NCBI GenBank assembly: GCA_039933105.1
Contig: JBDTOT010000017.1
Coordinates: 32,461 to 96,460 of the forward strand
Direction of reading: 5' to 3'
Length of the DNA stretch: 64,000 nucleotides
Source: FEN-1219 sp039933105
GTDB lineage: Bacteria; Pseudomonadota; Gammaproteobacteria; Steroidobacterales; Rariloculaceae
The notes beneath the pieces were generated by a model. The model was not told where the DNA came from. It did not search any database and saw only the letters and a list, made by a program, of their open reading frames with translations. How positions within the stretch are numbered: position 1 is the stretch's first letter; each line of letters opens with the position of its first letter. Positions 44,686 to 52,712 of this stretch are shown one piece after another. A program made the position numbers and the translations under genes.

Positions 44686-45274
44686 TGTCTTCCTGCGTAT
44701 CGAGATCCACTCCCGCCTCCGGCATCTCGACGAGTGTGAGCCTAGACGCGTCCCGCAGCAGGGTTCGCGCGCCGCTGTCGCCGCGCAACGTGCGCACTGA
44801 TCGCCACGAGCTGCGCGTCAACACGGCCGGTACGCCCGCGCGATTGTCATAACGCGCTGCGGCGGGTGTCAGCGGTCGCCGGCGCCACGCGGCGAGCAGC
44901 CGACGCAGCGCGTCCGCATCGACGCGCGGTTGATCGACGAGCTGCACCAGGATTGCGCGAGTACCGCGCGGCACACGTTCGAGCCCGGCCTGTAGCGACG
45001 AAGCGAGTCCTTCGCTCCAGCGCGGATTGACTACCACCAGCGCCTTCGACGCCGCGCGGCGCAACACCAAGCGCAGCCGCATGCGATGGGCGCCCAGCAC
45101 TACGATGAGTGGCGCGCCGGGCGCCGCGGCGCGCGCGGCGTCCAGTGCGTGCAACAACAGCGGCCGGCCCCGGCGACGCAGAAGTTGCTTGGGGTGTCCG
45201 AGTCGTCGCGAGCCGCCGGCGGCGAGCAGCACGCAAGCGAGCGCGGGCGAACGACGGGCTGCGGATCGGGCCAT
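44666..45274 (-). CDS. MocA/MobA-like nucleotidyltransferase
   Basis: 202 residues. The N-terminal loop is LAAGGSRRLGHPKQLL, with VDQPRVDADALRRLL and a GDSGARTLL segment further on. MocA adds CMP to Moco for xanthine dehydrogenase-type enzymes, which agrees with xdhC in this window; MobA adds GMP. LGxPKxLL and the length favour MocA. It is Arg/Ala-rich but motifs are intact. Its start codon lies in a CATG shared with an ATG on the other strand. Confidence 0.8.
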   Translation of the reverse strand: MARSAARRSPALACVLLAAGGSRRLGHPKQLLRRRGRPLLLHALDAARAAAPGAPLIVVLGAHRMRLRLVLRRAASKALVVVNPRWSEGLASSLQAGLERVPRGTRAILVQLVDQPRVDADALRRLLAAWRRRPLTPAAARYDNRAGVPAVLTRSSWRSVRTLRGDSGARTLLRDASRLTLVEMPEAGVDLDTQEDISAWRS

Positions 45275-45293
45275 GTCCCACTATACTCAAGCC

Positions 45294-45779
45294 GTGACTC
45301 AGATCCGTTTAGGCTTGGCCCACGCCGACGAAGCGCCGTCCATGGCGCGAATGTCGCGCGAGCTCGTGGAGTACGGTCTCAAGTGGTCGTGGACCGACGC
45401 GCGCGTCGAACAGTGCTTGCGCAATCGAGATTGCGTGGTGCTCGCCGCGCGCGACCGACGGCGGCTGGTCGGGTTCGCGATCATGGAGTTCTACGACATC
45501 CATGCACATCTCGCGCTGCTCGCCGTGCAGTCCGGATATCAGCGCCAAGGTCTCGGTCGTTCGCTACTGGAGTGGCTCGAAGCGTCCGCGCGCACGGCGG
45601 GAATTTTTTCCATCCGGCTCGAGCTGCGTGCGAGTAACGATTCGGCGCGCCTCTTTTATGAGCGGCTCGGCTATCGCGAAGCAGGGCGCAAGCAAGCGTA
45701 TTACGACGGCCGCGAGGACGCGCTGCGCATGCTGCACGATCTCGCCGTCGCCACGACGTCCGGCGCCGCGCCGCAATGA
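45294..45779 (+). CDS. GNAT-family N-acetyltransferase (RimI-like)
   Basis: 161 residues from GTG 45294. GNAT motifs: LLAVQSGYQRQGLGRSLLEWLE (acetyl-CoA loop QRQGLG), then LELRASNDSARLFYERLGYREAGRK and YYDGREDALRM. It resembles RimI-type protein acetyltransferases, but the substrate is not known. ATG 45273 is an alternative start. A TATACT box seven bases before the GTG hints at a leaderless transcript. Its stop overlaps moaB (ATGA), so it belongs to the molybdenum locus by position. Confidence 0.75.
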   Translation: MTQIRLGLAHADEAPSMARMSRELVEYGLKWSWTDARVEQCLRNRDCVVLAARDRRRLVGFAIMEFYDIHAHLALLAVQSGYQRQGLGRSLLEWLEASARTAGIFSIRLELRASNDSARLFYERLGYREAGRKQAYYDGREDALRMLHDLAVATTSGAAPQ

Positions 45780-46297
45780 CCGCGGAGCCGCGGTCGTTTA
45801 AACCGCTACACATCGCCGTTCTGACGGTTTCCGACACGCGTGATGCAACGACCGACAAATCCGGTCCGCTGCTCGTCGAGCGCCTGCGCGCAGCGGGGCA
45901 CACGCTCGCGGCGAAGACCATCGTGCGCGATGACATCTATGCGATCCGTGCGATCGTATCCGCGTGGATTGCGGACGCGAACGTCGAAGTCGTGATCTCG
46001 ACCGGCGGCACCGGCATCACGGGCCGAGACGGCACGCCAGAGGCGATCGCCGTTTTGCTCGACAAGGAAATCGACGGCTTCGGGGAGCTGTTCCGCGCCG
46101 TCTCCTACCAAGAGATCGGTGCGTCGAGTCTGCAGTCCCGCTGCCTCGCAGGAGTCGCGAACGCCACCTACGTTTTCTGTCTGCCTGGCTCTTCGAATGC
46201 GTGCGTGACCGGCTGGGACAAACTCATTGCCCCGCAGCTCGATTTCCGCACGCGCCCGTGCAATCTCGCCGAGCTGATGCCGCGCCTCAAGGAATAG
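45776..46297 (+). CDS. MoaB/Mog-family molybdopterin adenylyltransferase
   Basis: 173 residues. VLTVSDTRDATTDKSGPLL, VVISTGGTGITGRDGTPEA and a final cofactor segment FCLPGSSNACVTGWDKLI define the family. It activates molybdopterin with AMP ahead of MoeA. Some MoaB proteins are inactive in E. coli; the GGTG and Asp motif here are intact, so it is probably functional. It ends about 55 bases before the TPP riboswitch. Confidence 0.9.
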   Translation: MTAEPRSFKPLHIAVLTVSDTRDATTDKSGPLLVERLRAAGHTLAAKTIVRDDIYAIRAIVSAWIADANVEVVISTGGTGITGRDGTPEAIAVLLDKEIDGFGELFRAVSYQEIGASSLQSRCLAGVANATYVFCLPGSSNACVTGWDKLIAPQLDFRTRPCNLAELMPRLKE

Positions 46298-46352
46298 TCG
46301 GCCCCGCTCGTAGTGGCGCTGCCGAAACGCCTGAAATATGATGGCGATGCTT

Positions 46353-46452
46353 TAGGACCGAGGGGTGGCCGGCAACGGCCTGAGAGATCGGCGGAATGCG
46401 TCGATCAACCCTTTGAACCTGATCCGGTTAGTACCGGCGAAGGGACGGGAAC
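46353..46452 (+). ncRNA. TPP riboswitch (THI element)
   Basis: The 5' core GAGGGGTG (about 46360-46367), the CTGAGA motif (46380-46385) and the 3' core ACCCTTTGAACCTGATC...GTTAGTACCGGCGAAGGGA (46408-46444) match the conserved TPP aptamer, with P3-like pairing between them. It lies 60 bases upstream of a TonB receptor gene. Thiamine pyrophosphate should switch off expression. No clear terminator hairpin follows; GGAG at 46504 can pair with CTCC at 46511, so control may be at translation. Confidence 0.93.
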
Positions 46453-46514
46453 ATTCGACTTTTCCCCACTCGCTAGTTACGACGACCGGATCTCGCTCGC
46501 AGAGGAGATCCTCC

Positions 46515-48647
46515 ATGAGTTTTTGGCGTTCGCGTTCTACGGCAGCCGCGCTTGCCGCTGTCGCTTGTTCGCCGGCCGTCGCGGAGACGCAGCCGCCCGC
46601 AGCGCTCGAAGAGATCGTGGTAACCGCCGCCTTTCGCAGCACAACCATCGAGCAGCTTCCGGTCAGCGTCACGGTGCTCGACCGCGAGGAGCTGCGCGAA
46701 ACGACCCAGCAGCACTTCGAAGAAGCGATCCGTCAGGTGCCGAACCTGAACCTGTCGGGCGAAGGTTCGCGCGCGCGATATTTCCAGGTGCGCGGCGTCG
46801 GCGAGCTCGAACAGTACGAAGGCTCACCGAATCCTTCCGTCGGCTTCATTGTCGACGACATCGATTTCTCCGGGCTCGGCAGTCTCGGCACCTTGTTCGA
46901 CGTGGATCACGTCGAAGTGCTGCGCGGCCCGCAGGGCACTCGCTATGGCGCGAACGCGCTCGGCGGCCTGATCTACCTGCGCTCGGTGGAGCCGTCGCGC
47001 GAGCACAGTGCCGACTTCGAAACTACGGTCGGCAGCGACGGCACTCGCGCGGTCGGAGCCGCCGCTGGCGGCCCGCTCGGCGACACGCTCGCCTATCGCG
47101 CGTCGGTGCAGAAGTACGAGAGCGACGGCTTCCGCGACAACGTGTTTCTGAATCGGCACGACACGTATGGCCGCGACGAGCTTACGGCGCGCGGCAAGCT
47201 TGCGTGGAAACCGAGCGATCGGGTTACCGTGGATCTCGCAGGGCTCTACATCGACATCGACAACGGTTACGACGCATGGGCCATCGACAATGGCTTCAAG
47301 ACGTACTCCGACAAACCGGGGCGCGACGCGCAGCGATCGAAAGCCGTTTCGGCGCGTGTGACGGCCGTGCTACCGAAGTTCGACCTCGTGAGCATCACAG
47401 GTATCGCGGATACCAGCGCCGTGTTCAGTTTCGACGCCGACTGGGGCAACGCCGCGTACTGGGCGCCGTACGTCTACGACTACGTGGAAGGTACGGATCG
47501 AGAGCGGCGCACATACAGCGAGGAGCTACGCCTTTTGTCGAAGCCCGGGGCAATCGCAGGCGGCCGCGGCGATTGGCTCGTCGGCGTGTACGCGCTCGAT
47601 CTCACCGAGAAAAACGATCACAGGCTCGAAGGCGTCTACACAGATCCGTTTTGCGGGGCCGCGTGCGACCTTGCGACCGACAGTGACGCGCTGAGCGACT
47701 ACGGCGCCACGAACGTCGCCGTCTTCGGCCAGGTGCGGATTTCATTGAGCACGCGGCTCGACTTCACGGCAGGGCTGCGCGTTGAGCGCCGTACTGCGCA
47801 CTACGACGACAACTCGAGCAACCACTTTGCGCCGGCTGACGACATGACCGGCGGGGAAGTGGCGTTCGACTGGCGGCTCACGCCGCGCCACTCCGCGTAT
47901 GTGCGTCTCGCGCGCGGCTACAAAGCCGGCGGGTTCAACGTGTCGCTGGCCGGCATCGACTTCTCTACGGTGGACGGGCTCACGGCGAAGGAGATTGCAT
48001 TCGGACCGGAGCTCCTCACGAGCCTCGAAGGTGGTGTGCGCTCGACGTTTGCCGACGGCCGGTTGCGTGCCGACATCGGCGTGTTCGTGGCGCGACGCAG
48101 CGATCAACAAGTCAAAGTGCCCATCCAGCTGGTGTTGGGCGACCCCTCGTCGTTCCTGTTGGTGACGGCGAACGCCGAGCGTGCCGAGCACCACGGCATC
48201 GAGGCGAGCCTCGACTGGCGGTCGAGCGATCGCATCGCGGTGAAGGCCGCCGTCGGCTGGCTCGAGACGCAGATCGAAGAGTTCTCGCTGTTTCCGTTGA
48301 TCGATGGCCGTGAAGAAGCGCACGCGCCGCGCTACACGTATTCGCTCGGCGCCACGTATCGAGTCCCGTCCGGTTGGTGGGGCCGGCTCGATCTTTCCGG
48401 CATGGGCAAATTCTTTTTCGACTACGGGCACGACCAGATGTCGAAGCCCTACGGGCTCACGAACCTGACCGTCGGCCGGGACTGGGGCAACTGGTCTGCG
48501 AAGGCGTGGGTCCGGAACGTGTTCGACAAGGAATACTTCGTGCGCGGCTTTTACTTCGGCAACGAGCCGCCGGATTTTCCGAGCAAGCTGTACACGCGAC
48601 TCGGCGATCCACGTCAATTCGGCATTACCTTGAATTACCGCTGGTAG
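46515..48647 (+). CDS. TonB-dependent outer-membrane receptor, probably for thiamine or a precursor
   Basis: 710 residues. The signal peptide ends near AVAE, then a TonB-box-like EEIVVTA and a plug domain (PVSVTVLDREELRE, RGVGELEQYEGSP, VEVLRGPQGTRYGANALGGLIYL). A 22-strand barrel follows with a C-terminal aromatic FGITLNYRW. ATG 46515 has an AGGAG seven bases upstream. The upstream TPP riboswitch and downstream thiamine genes point to thiamine or HMP uptake. Alternative upstream starts lie inside the riboswitch. Confidence 0.88.
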   Translation: MSFWRSRSTAAALAAVACSPAVAETQPPAALEEIVVTAAFRSTTIEQLPVSVTVLDREELRETTQQHFEEAIRQVPNLNLSGEGSRARYFQVRGVGELEQYEGSPNPSVGFIVDDIDFSGLGSLGTLFDVDHVEVLRGPQGTRYGANALGGLIYLRSVEPSREHSADFETTVGSDGTRAVGAAAGGPLGDTLAYRASVQKYESDGFRDNVFLNRHDTYGRDELTARGKLAWKPSDRVTVDLAGLYIDIDNGYDAWAIDNGFKTYSDKPGRDAQRSKAVSARVTAVLPKFDLVSITGIADTSAVFSFDADWGNAAYWAPYVYDYVEGTDRERRTYSEELRLLSKPGAIAGGRGDWLVGVYALDLTEKNDHRLEGVYTDPFCGAACDLATDSDALSDYGATNVAVFGQVRISLSTRLDFTAGLRVERRTAHYDDNSSNHFAPADDMTGGEVAFDWRLTPRHSAYVRLARGYKAGGFNVSLAGIDFSTVDGLTAKEIAFGPELLTSLEGGVRSTFADGRLRADIGVFVARRSDQQVKVPIQLVLGDPSSFLLVTANAERAEHHGIEASLDWRSSDRIAVKAAVGWLETQIEEFSLFPLIDGREEAHAPRYTYSLGATYRVPSGWWGRLDLSGMGKFFFDYGHDQMSKPYGLTNLTVGRDWGNWSAKAWVRNVFDKEYFVRGFYFGNEPPDFPSKLYTRLGDPRQFGITLNYRW

Positions 48648-48655
48648 GGGCAAAC

Positions 48656-48931
48656 ATGCGCGTGACCGCAGAAATGAGTCTGTACCCGCTCGCGGGGCAG
48701 CCGCTGCCGAAGATTCTCTCGTTCATCGATACCGTGCAGCGCGATGCTCGCCTCGAGGTCGTCGTGAATCAGCTCAGCACGCAAGTGCGGGGCGAGTTGC
48801 GCGACGTCATGGCCGTGCTGACGACCGCGATCGAGCGCTCGTTTGGCGCGAGTGGCTCTCAGGCGCTGGTGCTGAAGATCCTGAACGCGGACTTGCCCAT
48901 CGCCGAGCCTCCGGTGCTCGAGCAGTCGTAG
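48656..48931 (+). CDS. YkoF-like thiamine/HMP-binding protein
   Basis: 91 residues. TAEMSLYPLAGQPLPKILSFID and STQVRGELRDVMAVLTTAIERSF follow the YkoF/thiamine-binding small-protein pattern (SLYPL, then G[ED]xxDVM). In Bacillus YkoF has two such halves and binds thiamine; here it is a single domain. It lacks a signal peptide and should be cytoplasmic. It is 8 bases after the TonB receptor stop and 13 before pnuT, which supports the thiamine link. Confidence 0.75.
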   Translation: MRVTAEMSLYPLAGQPLPKILSFIDTVQRDARLEVVVNQLSTQVRGELRDVMAVLTTAIERSFGASGSQALVLKILNADLPIAEPPVLEQS

Positions 48932-48944
48932 CACCGAGCACGAG

Positions 48945-49559
48945 GTGGACGTCGTCGCGCTCATAAAGGAGCTGCCACCGCTCGAGGCCGTGGGTGTCCT
49001 GTTCAGCATCGCGTATCTCGTGCTCGCGATTCGCGAGAACATTTGGTGCTGGCCCGCAGCGTTCATCTCGTCCGCGCTCGCAGTGATCGTCTTGTTCGAA
49101 GCGCGCCTGTACAGCGAGTCTGCGCTGAACGTGTTCTACGCGGCGATCGCAGTGTACGGTTGGTATCAATGGCGTCACGGCGGCCACGCGCCGGGCGGTG
49201 CGGCCGCGGTATTGCCGATCCGTACGTGGCCGGCGCGTATGCACGTGGTTGCGCTCGGCGGCATCGCGGTCGGCGGCGCAGCGATCGGCTGGCTAATGCA
49301 CCGCTATACGGCCGCGGCGTACCCGTACGTTGATTCGTGGGTCACGGTGGCTTCGATCGTCACGACTTACATGGTGGCGCGCAAAATTATCGAGAACTGG
49401 CCGTATTGGCTCGTCATCGACGGCGTAAGCCTGTACTTGTACGTGCTACGCGGCCTGAATCTCTACGCCGCATTGTTCGCGGTGTATCTCGTGCTCGTGG
49501 TGATCGGGTGGTATCGCTGGCGGCGTGAGTGGCATTTGCAACGCGAGGTCGCCGTATGA
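48945..49559 (+). CDS. pnuT: PnuC-family thiamine transporter (PnuT)
   Basis: 204 residues with about seven membrane helices. PnuC family features: FSIAYLVLAIRENIWCWPAAF, then SALNVFYAAIAVYGWYQW, and ENWPYWLVIDGVSLYLY near the C-terminus. Relatives in TPP-riboswitch operons (PnuT) move thiamine by facilitated diffusion, trapped by phosphorylation. The start is GTG 48945. Its stop overlaps the following kinase gene (ATGA). Confidence 0.87.
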   Translation: MDVVALIKELPPLEAVGVLFSIAYLVLAIRENIWCWPAAFISSALAVIVLFEARLYSESALNVFYAAIAVYGWYQWRHGGHAPGGAAAVLPIRTWPARMHVVALGGIAVGGAAIGWLMHRYTAAAYPYVDSWVTVASIVTTYMVARKIIENWPYWLVIDGVSLYLYVLRGLNLYAALFAVYLVLVVIGWYRWRREWHLQREVAV

Positions 49560-50422
49560 AACGCGCCGACGATGCGGTCCGCGCGGCCCTGCGCCGGGTG
49601 TGGCCGGATCCTGCCACCGTGGACACGGCGCAGATCCGCGCGATCAGCGGCGGCGTGAGCCCGCGCACCTTCCTCGCTACGGCCGGCAATCAGCGTTACG
49701 TTTTGCGCATATCGACGGCGAGCTCGATGGCGTTCCTCGATCTTACGACGGAGGCGCACGCCATGCGCGCTGCCGCGGCCGCGGATCTCGCGCCGGCTGT
49801 CGTCGCAGTCGACTCCGCGGCGGGCTTGCTGCTGACCGAATACAAAGTCATGCCGTGGACCAACGAAATGGTTCGCGAGCCGATCGCGGTAGCGACGGTC
49901 GTGCGTTTGCTGCGCGCGTTGCATTCGCTTCCGGTCGAGTTGCCCAGGATTGCCGTCGAAGAAATTGCAAAACGCTACGTCGATGAGCTCGACGCGGATG
50001 CAGCACGACCCATGACCACGGACGATCGCCGTTGGAGCGACGAGTTGTTGCGACTCGCTCGGCATCACGAGGCGAACCATGCGGTAACGGCGTTCTGCCA
50101 CAACGACCTCGTCGCTTCGAACATTCTGATCGACGGCACCTCCGCGCAGCTCGTGGACTTCGAGTATGCTGGACGCGGCGCGCCGTTGCTCGATCTCGCG
50201 AACCTCGCCGGCATGAATAGCTTCACGGAATCGCAGCGGCGCCTGATGCTCGCCGAGTACTACGGTGAACCGCCGGCAACGTCTCTAGCAAAGGAACTGG
50301 ACGGCGCGATTCGCATGGTGCGGTTGCTCGCGTACTTCTGGGCACGCCTTGCTGCGAGACGCGCCGGCAACACCGACGCGTATCTGCGCTACGCGGCGGA
50401 AATGGGTGCAACACTTAAGTAG
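49556..50422 (+). CDS. thiamine kinase-like phosphotransferase (APH fold)
   Basis: 288 residues of the choline/aminoglycoside kinase fold. ISGGVSPRTFLA forms the ATP loop, CHNDLVASNILID holds the catalytic Asp184 and VDFEYAG binds metal. It resembles ThiK/YcfN. Phosphorylation of thiamine just imported by PnuT would trap it. ATG 49556 overlaps the pnuT stop, so the pair is translationally coupled. An upstream in-frame start reads through pnuT and is rejected. Confidence 0.8.
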   Translation: MKRADDAVRAALRRVWPDPATVDTAQIRAISGGVSPRTFLATAGNQRYVLRISTASSMAFLDLTTEAHAMRAAAAADLAPAVVAVDSAAGLLLTEYKVMPWTNEMVREPIAVATVVRLLRALHSLPVELPRIAVEEIAKRYVDELDADAARPMTTDDRRWSDELLRLARHHEANHAVTAFCHNDLVASNILIDGTSAQLVDFEYAGRGAPLLDLANLAGMNSFTESQRRLMLAEYYGEPPATSLAKELDGAIRMVRLLAYFWARLAARRAGNTDAYLRYAAEMGATLK

Positions 50423-50430
50423 GGTTGAAC

Positions 50431-51303
50431 ATGGCGAACGTAGCGTTTCTTGGATTGGGTGTGATGGGTTTTCCGATGGCCGGCTGGCTGGCGCGGAAGG
50501 GTCACACGGTGACGGTGTTCAATCGCACGGCTACGAAGGCCGAGCGCTGGGCCAAAGAGTACGGCGGACGAGCCGCAGCTACGGCGGCTGCCGCCGCGCA
50601 AGGTGCGGAGATCGTATTCAGCTGTCTCGGCGACGACCCCGACCTGCGTTCGATCGCGATCGGTGAAGGCGGCGTGATCGCCGCGATGCAGCGCGACGCG
50701 ATCTTCTGCGACCACACAACTGCATCGGCCGACCTAGCGCGCGAGATCGCCGCGGCCGGACGCGCGCGCGGCGTGCAGTGTCTCGATGCGCCGGTTTCCG
50801 GCGGCCAAGCGGGCGCCGAGAACGGCAAGCTCACTGTCATGGTAGGCGGCGACGCCGCGGCATTCGCGACGGCTGAACCCGTGATTCGTTCGTACTCGCA
50901 CAACGTGAAGCTGCTCGGGCCGGCAGGCTCCGGCCAGCTGACGAAGATGGTGAATCAGATCGCGATCGCCGGCGTTGTGCAGGGTCTCGCCGAAGCGCTG
51001 AATTTCGCGCGCAAGGCCGGGCTCGACGTGGCAACGGTCATCGACACCATCTCGAAGGGCGCCGCACAGTCGTGGCAGATGGAGAATCGCTGGAAGACGA
51101 TGAGCGAGGGCAAGTTCGAGTTCGGCTTCGCCGTCGAGTGGATGCGCAAGGATCTGCGGATCTGCCTGCAGGAAGCGCGTAGCAACGGCGCCGAGTTGCC
51201 GGTGGCGGCGCTCGTCGATCAGTTCTACGGAGATGTCGTCGGAATGGGCGGTAAGCGTTGGGACACGTCGAGCCTGATCGCGCGCCTGAATCGCAACGAC
51301 TAG
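50431..51303 (+). CDS. NAD(P)-dependent oxidoreductase of the 3-hydroxyisobutyrate dehydrogenase/GLYR family
   Basis: 290 residues. The Rossmann motif is FLGLGVMGFPMAGWL; DAPVSGGQAGAENGKLTVMVGG is the substrate loop, and Lys in GSGQLTKMVNQ is catalytic. The C-terminal KDLRICLQEARSNGAELPV is typical. It probably acts on a beta-hydroxy acid or succinic semialdehyde; the substrate is unknown. ATG 50431 follows AAGTAGGG. Confidence 0.87.
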   Translation: MANVAFLGLGVMGFPMAGWLARKGHTVTVFNRTATKAERWAKEYGGRAAATAAAAAQGAEIVFSCLGDDPDLRSIAIGEGGVIAAMQRDAIFCDHTTASADLAREIAAAGRARGVQCLDAPVSGGQAGAENGKLTVMVGGDAAAFATAEPVIRSYSHNVKLLGPAGSGQLTKMVNQIAIAGVVQGLAEALNFARKAGLDVATVIDTISKGAAQSWQMENRWKTMSEGKFEFGFAVEWMRKDLRICLQEARSNGAELPVAALVDQFYGDVVGMGGKRWDTSSLIARLNRND

Positions 51304-51308
51304 TGCCC

Positions 51309-52172
51309 ATGCAGCCAATCCTCGCCGATCTGATTCACCTGCTGAAGCTCGAGCGTATCGAGGATCACATCTTCCGCGGCGAGAGCCGCGACTTAGGCGG
51401 CGCGCGCGTGTTCGGCGGCCAGGTGGTGGGCCAGGCGCTAACAGCCGCGAGCTATACCGTGCAGGGGCGCGTGGTGCACTCGCTGCACGCGTACTTTCTC
51501 GTGGCCGGCGACGTAAACGCGCCGATCATCTACGAAGTGGACATGTCGCGCGACGGCAAGAGCTTCAGCAATCGCCGCGTCGTCGCGATCCAGCATGGCC
51601 AACCGATTTTCAACATGACGGTGTCGTTTCAGGTGCCGGAGCAGGGGCTCGAGCACTCGGCGTCGATGCCGCAGGTACCTGGACCGGAAGGCCTCGCGGA
51701 TGCGCGTGAGCTGCCTGAGGAAATGCTTCTTAAGGTGCCGGAGAAGATGCGGCGGTTCCTCACGCACGAGCGGCCGTTTCACGTGCGGCCGGTCGAGCCG
51801 ATCCAGATCATTGCGCCGCCGCGTGCGCAGCCGGTGCGTCACATCTGGATCAAAACAATCGATGCGCTGCCGGACGACGCCGATCTGCACCGCAACGTGC
51901 TCGCATACGTATCTGACTATCAGCTCGTGGCGACGGCCACGATGCCGCACGGCATCCACTTCGCCGAAGGCAACGTGCAGATGGCGAGCCTCGACCATGC
52001 GATGTGGTTCCATCGCCCATTCCGCGTGGACGATTGGCTCCTGTACGTCATGGAGAGCCCGAATGCGTCGGGTGGGCGCGGCCTTGCGTTCGGCAAGTTC
52101 TTCACACGCGACGGTCGCCTCGTCGCGTCGACGGTGCAGGAAGGCGTGATTCGCGTGTGGCCCGGGCGCTGA
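51309..52172 (+). CDS. tesB: acyl-CoA thioesterase II
   Basis: 287 residues, double hot-dog fold. RVFGGQVVGQALTAASYTV, VHSLHAYFLVAGD and the catalytic Asp in MASLDHAMWFHRPFRVDDW are TesB signatures. It hydrolyses medium- to long-chain acyl-CoA. ATG 51309 starts the family sequence 5 bases after the dehydrogenase stop. Confidence 0.92.
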   Translation: MQPILADLIHLLKLERIEDHIFRGESRDLGGARVFGGQVVGQALTAASYTVQGRVVHSLHAYFLVAGDVNAPIIYEVDMSRDGKSFSNRRVVAIQHGQPIFNMTVSFQVPEQGLEHSASMPQVPGPEGLADARELPEEMLLKVPEKMRRFLTHERPFHVRPVEPIQIIAPPRAQPVRHIWIKTIDALPDDADLHRNVLAYVSDYQLVATATMPHGIHFAEGNVQMASLDHAMWFHRPFRVDDWLLYVMESPNASGGRGLAFGKFFTRDGRLVASTVQEGVIRVWPGR

Positions 52173-52194
52173 GCGCAGCGGCGCGGCTCAGCGC
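52166..52194. terminator. inverted repeat between convergent tesB and gamma-carbonic anhydrase genes
   Basis: A perfect 9-base inverted repeat, GCGCTGAGC (52166-52174) and GCTCAGCGC (52186-52194), spans both stop codons with an 11-base loop. There is no T-run, so it could be a weak bidirectional or Rho-assisted end point. Confidence 0.4.
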
Positions 52195-52709
52195 GGCTTC
52201 AGGTTACGGCGATACTCGTGGCCGCGATCCACGTAATGTTGCGCGCTCGCCTCGAGGCTGCGGCATTCCTCATCGGTCAGCTCGCGTATGCGCCGTGCCG
52301 GAGCGCCGATGATCAGCGATCGATCGGCGAACACCTTGCGCTCGGTAACGAGTGCGCCCGCGCCCACCAAACAATACTTACCGATCACCGCATGACTCAG
52401 GATCACCGAGCCGATGCCGATCAGGCTGTTGTCACCGACGGTGCAGCCGTGCACGGTGGCTCCATGGCCGATGGTGACGTTGTTGCCCACCGTGCATGCG
52501 GCGTCGTTGTCGACGTGCAGCACGGCGGTGTCCTGCACGTTGCTGCGATCGCCGATGCGGATGTCGTTGCCATCGGCACGTAGCACTGCGTTGAACCATA
52601 CGGTGGCGTCGCGGCCGAGGAACACGCGGCCGATCACAGCGGCGTTCGGCGCAACGAAGAACTCATCGCCGATCGTTTGTACGCGGTACGGTCCAAGATC
52701 GTAGAGCAT
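52188..52709 (-). CDS. gamma-type carbonic anhydrase family protein
   Basis: 173 residues of left-handed beta-helix hexapeptide repeats. The three metal histidines are His65 (LHVD), His82 and His87 (IGHGATVHG). YrdA/CaiE relatives share this; genuine carbonic anhydrase activity is uncertain for short forms lacking the acidic loop. It lies 3 bases after gpmA on the same strand. Confidence 0.88.
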   Translation of the reverse strand: MLYDLGPYRVQTIGDEFFVAPNAAVIGRVFLGRDATVWFNAVLRADGNDIRIGDRSNVQDTAVLHVDNDAACTVGNNVTIGHGATVHGCTVGDNSLIGIGSVILSHAVIGKYCLVGAGALVTERKVFADRSLIIGAPARRIRELTDEECRSLEASAQHYVDRGHEYRRNLKPR

Positions 52710-52712
52710 GAA

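Noticed and set aside
46313..47686. Open frame of about 450 codons over the TonB receptor
   Set aside because: It is out of frame with a clear TonB receptor, extremely Arg-rich, and begins upstream of the riboswitch.
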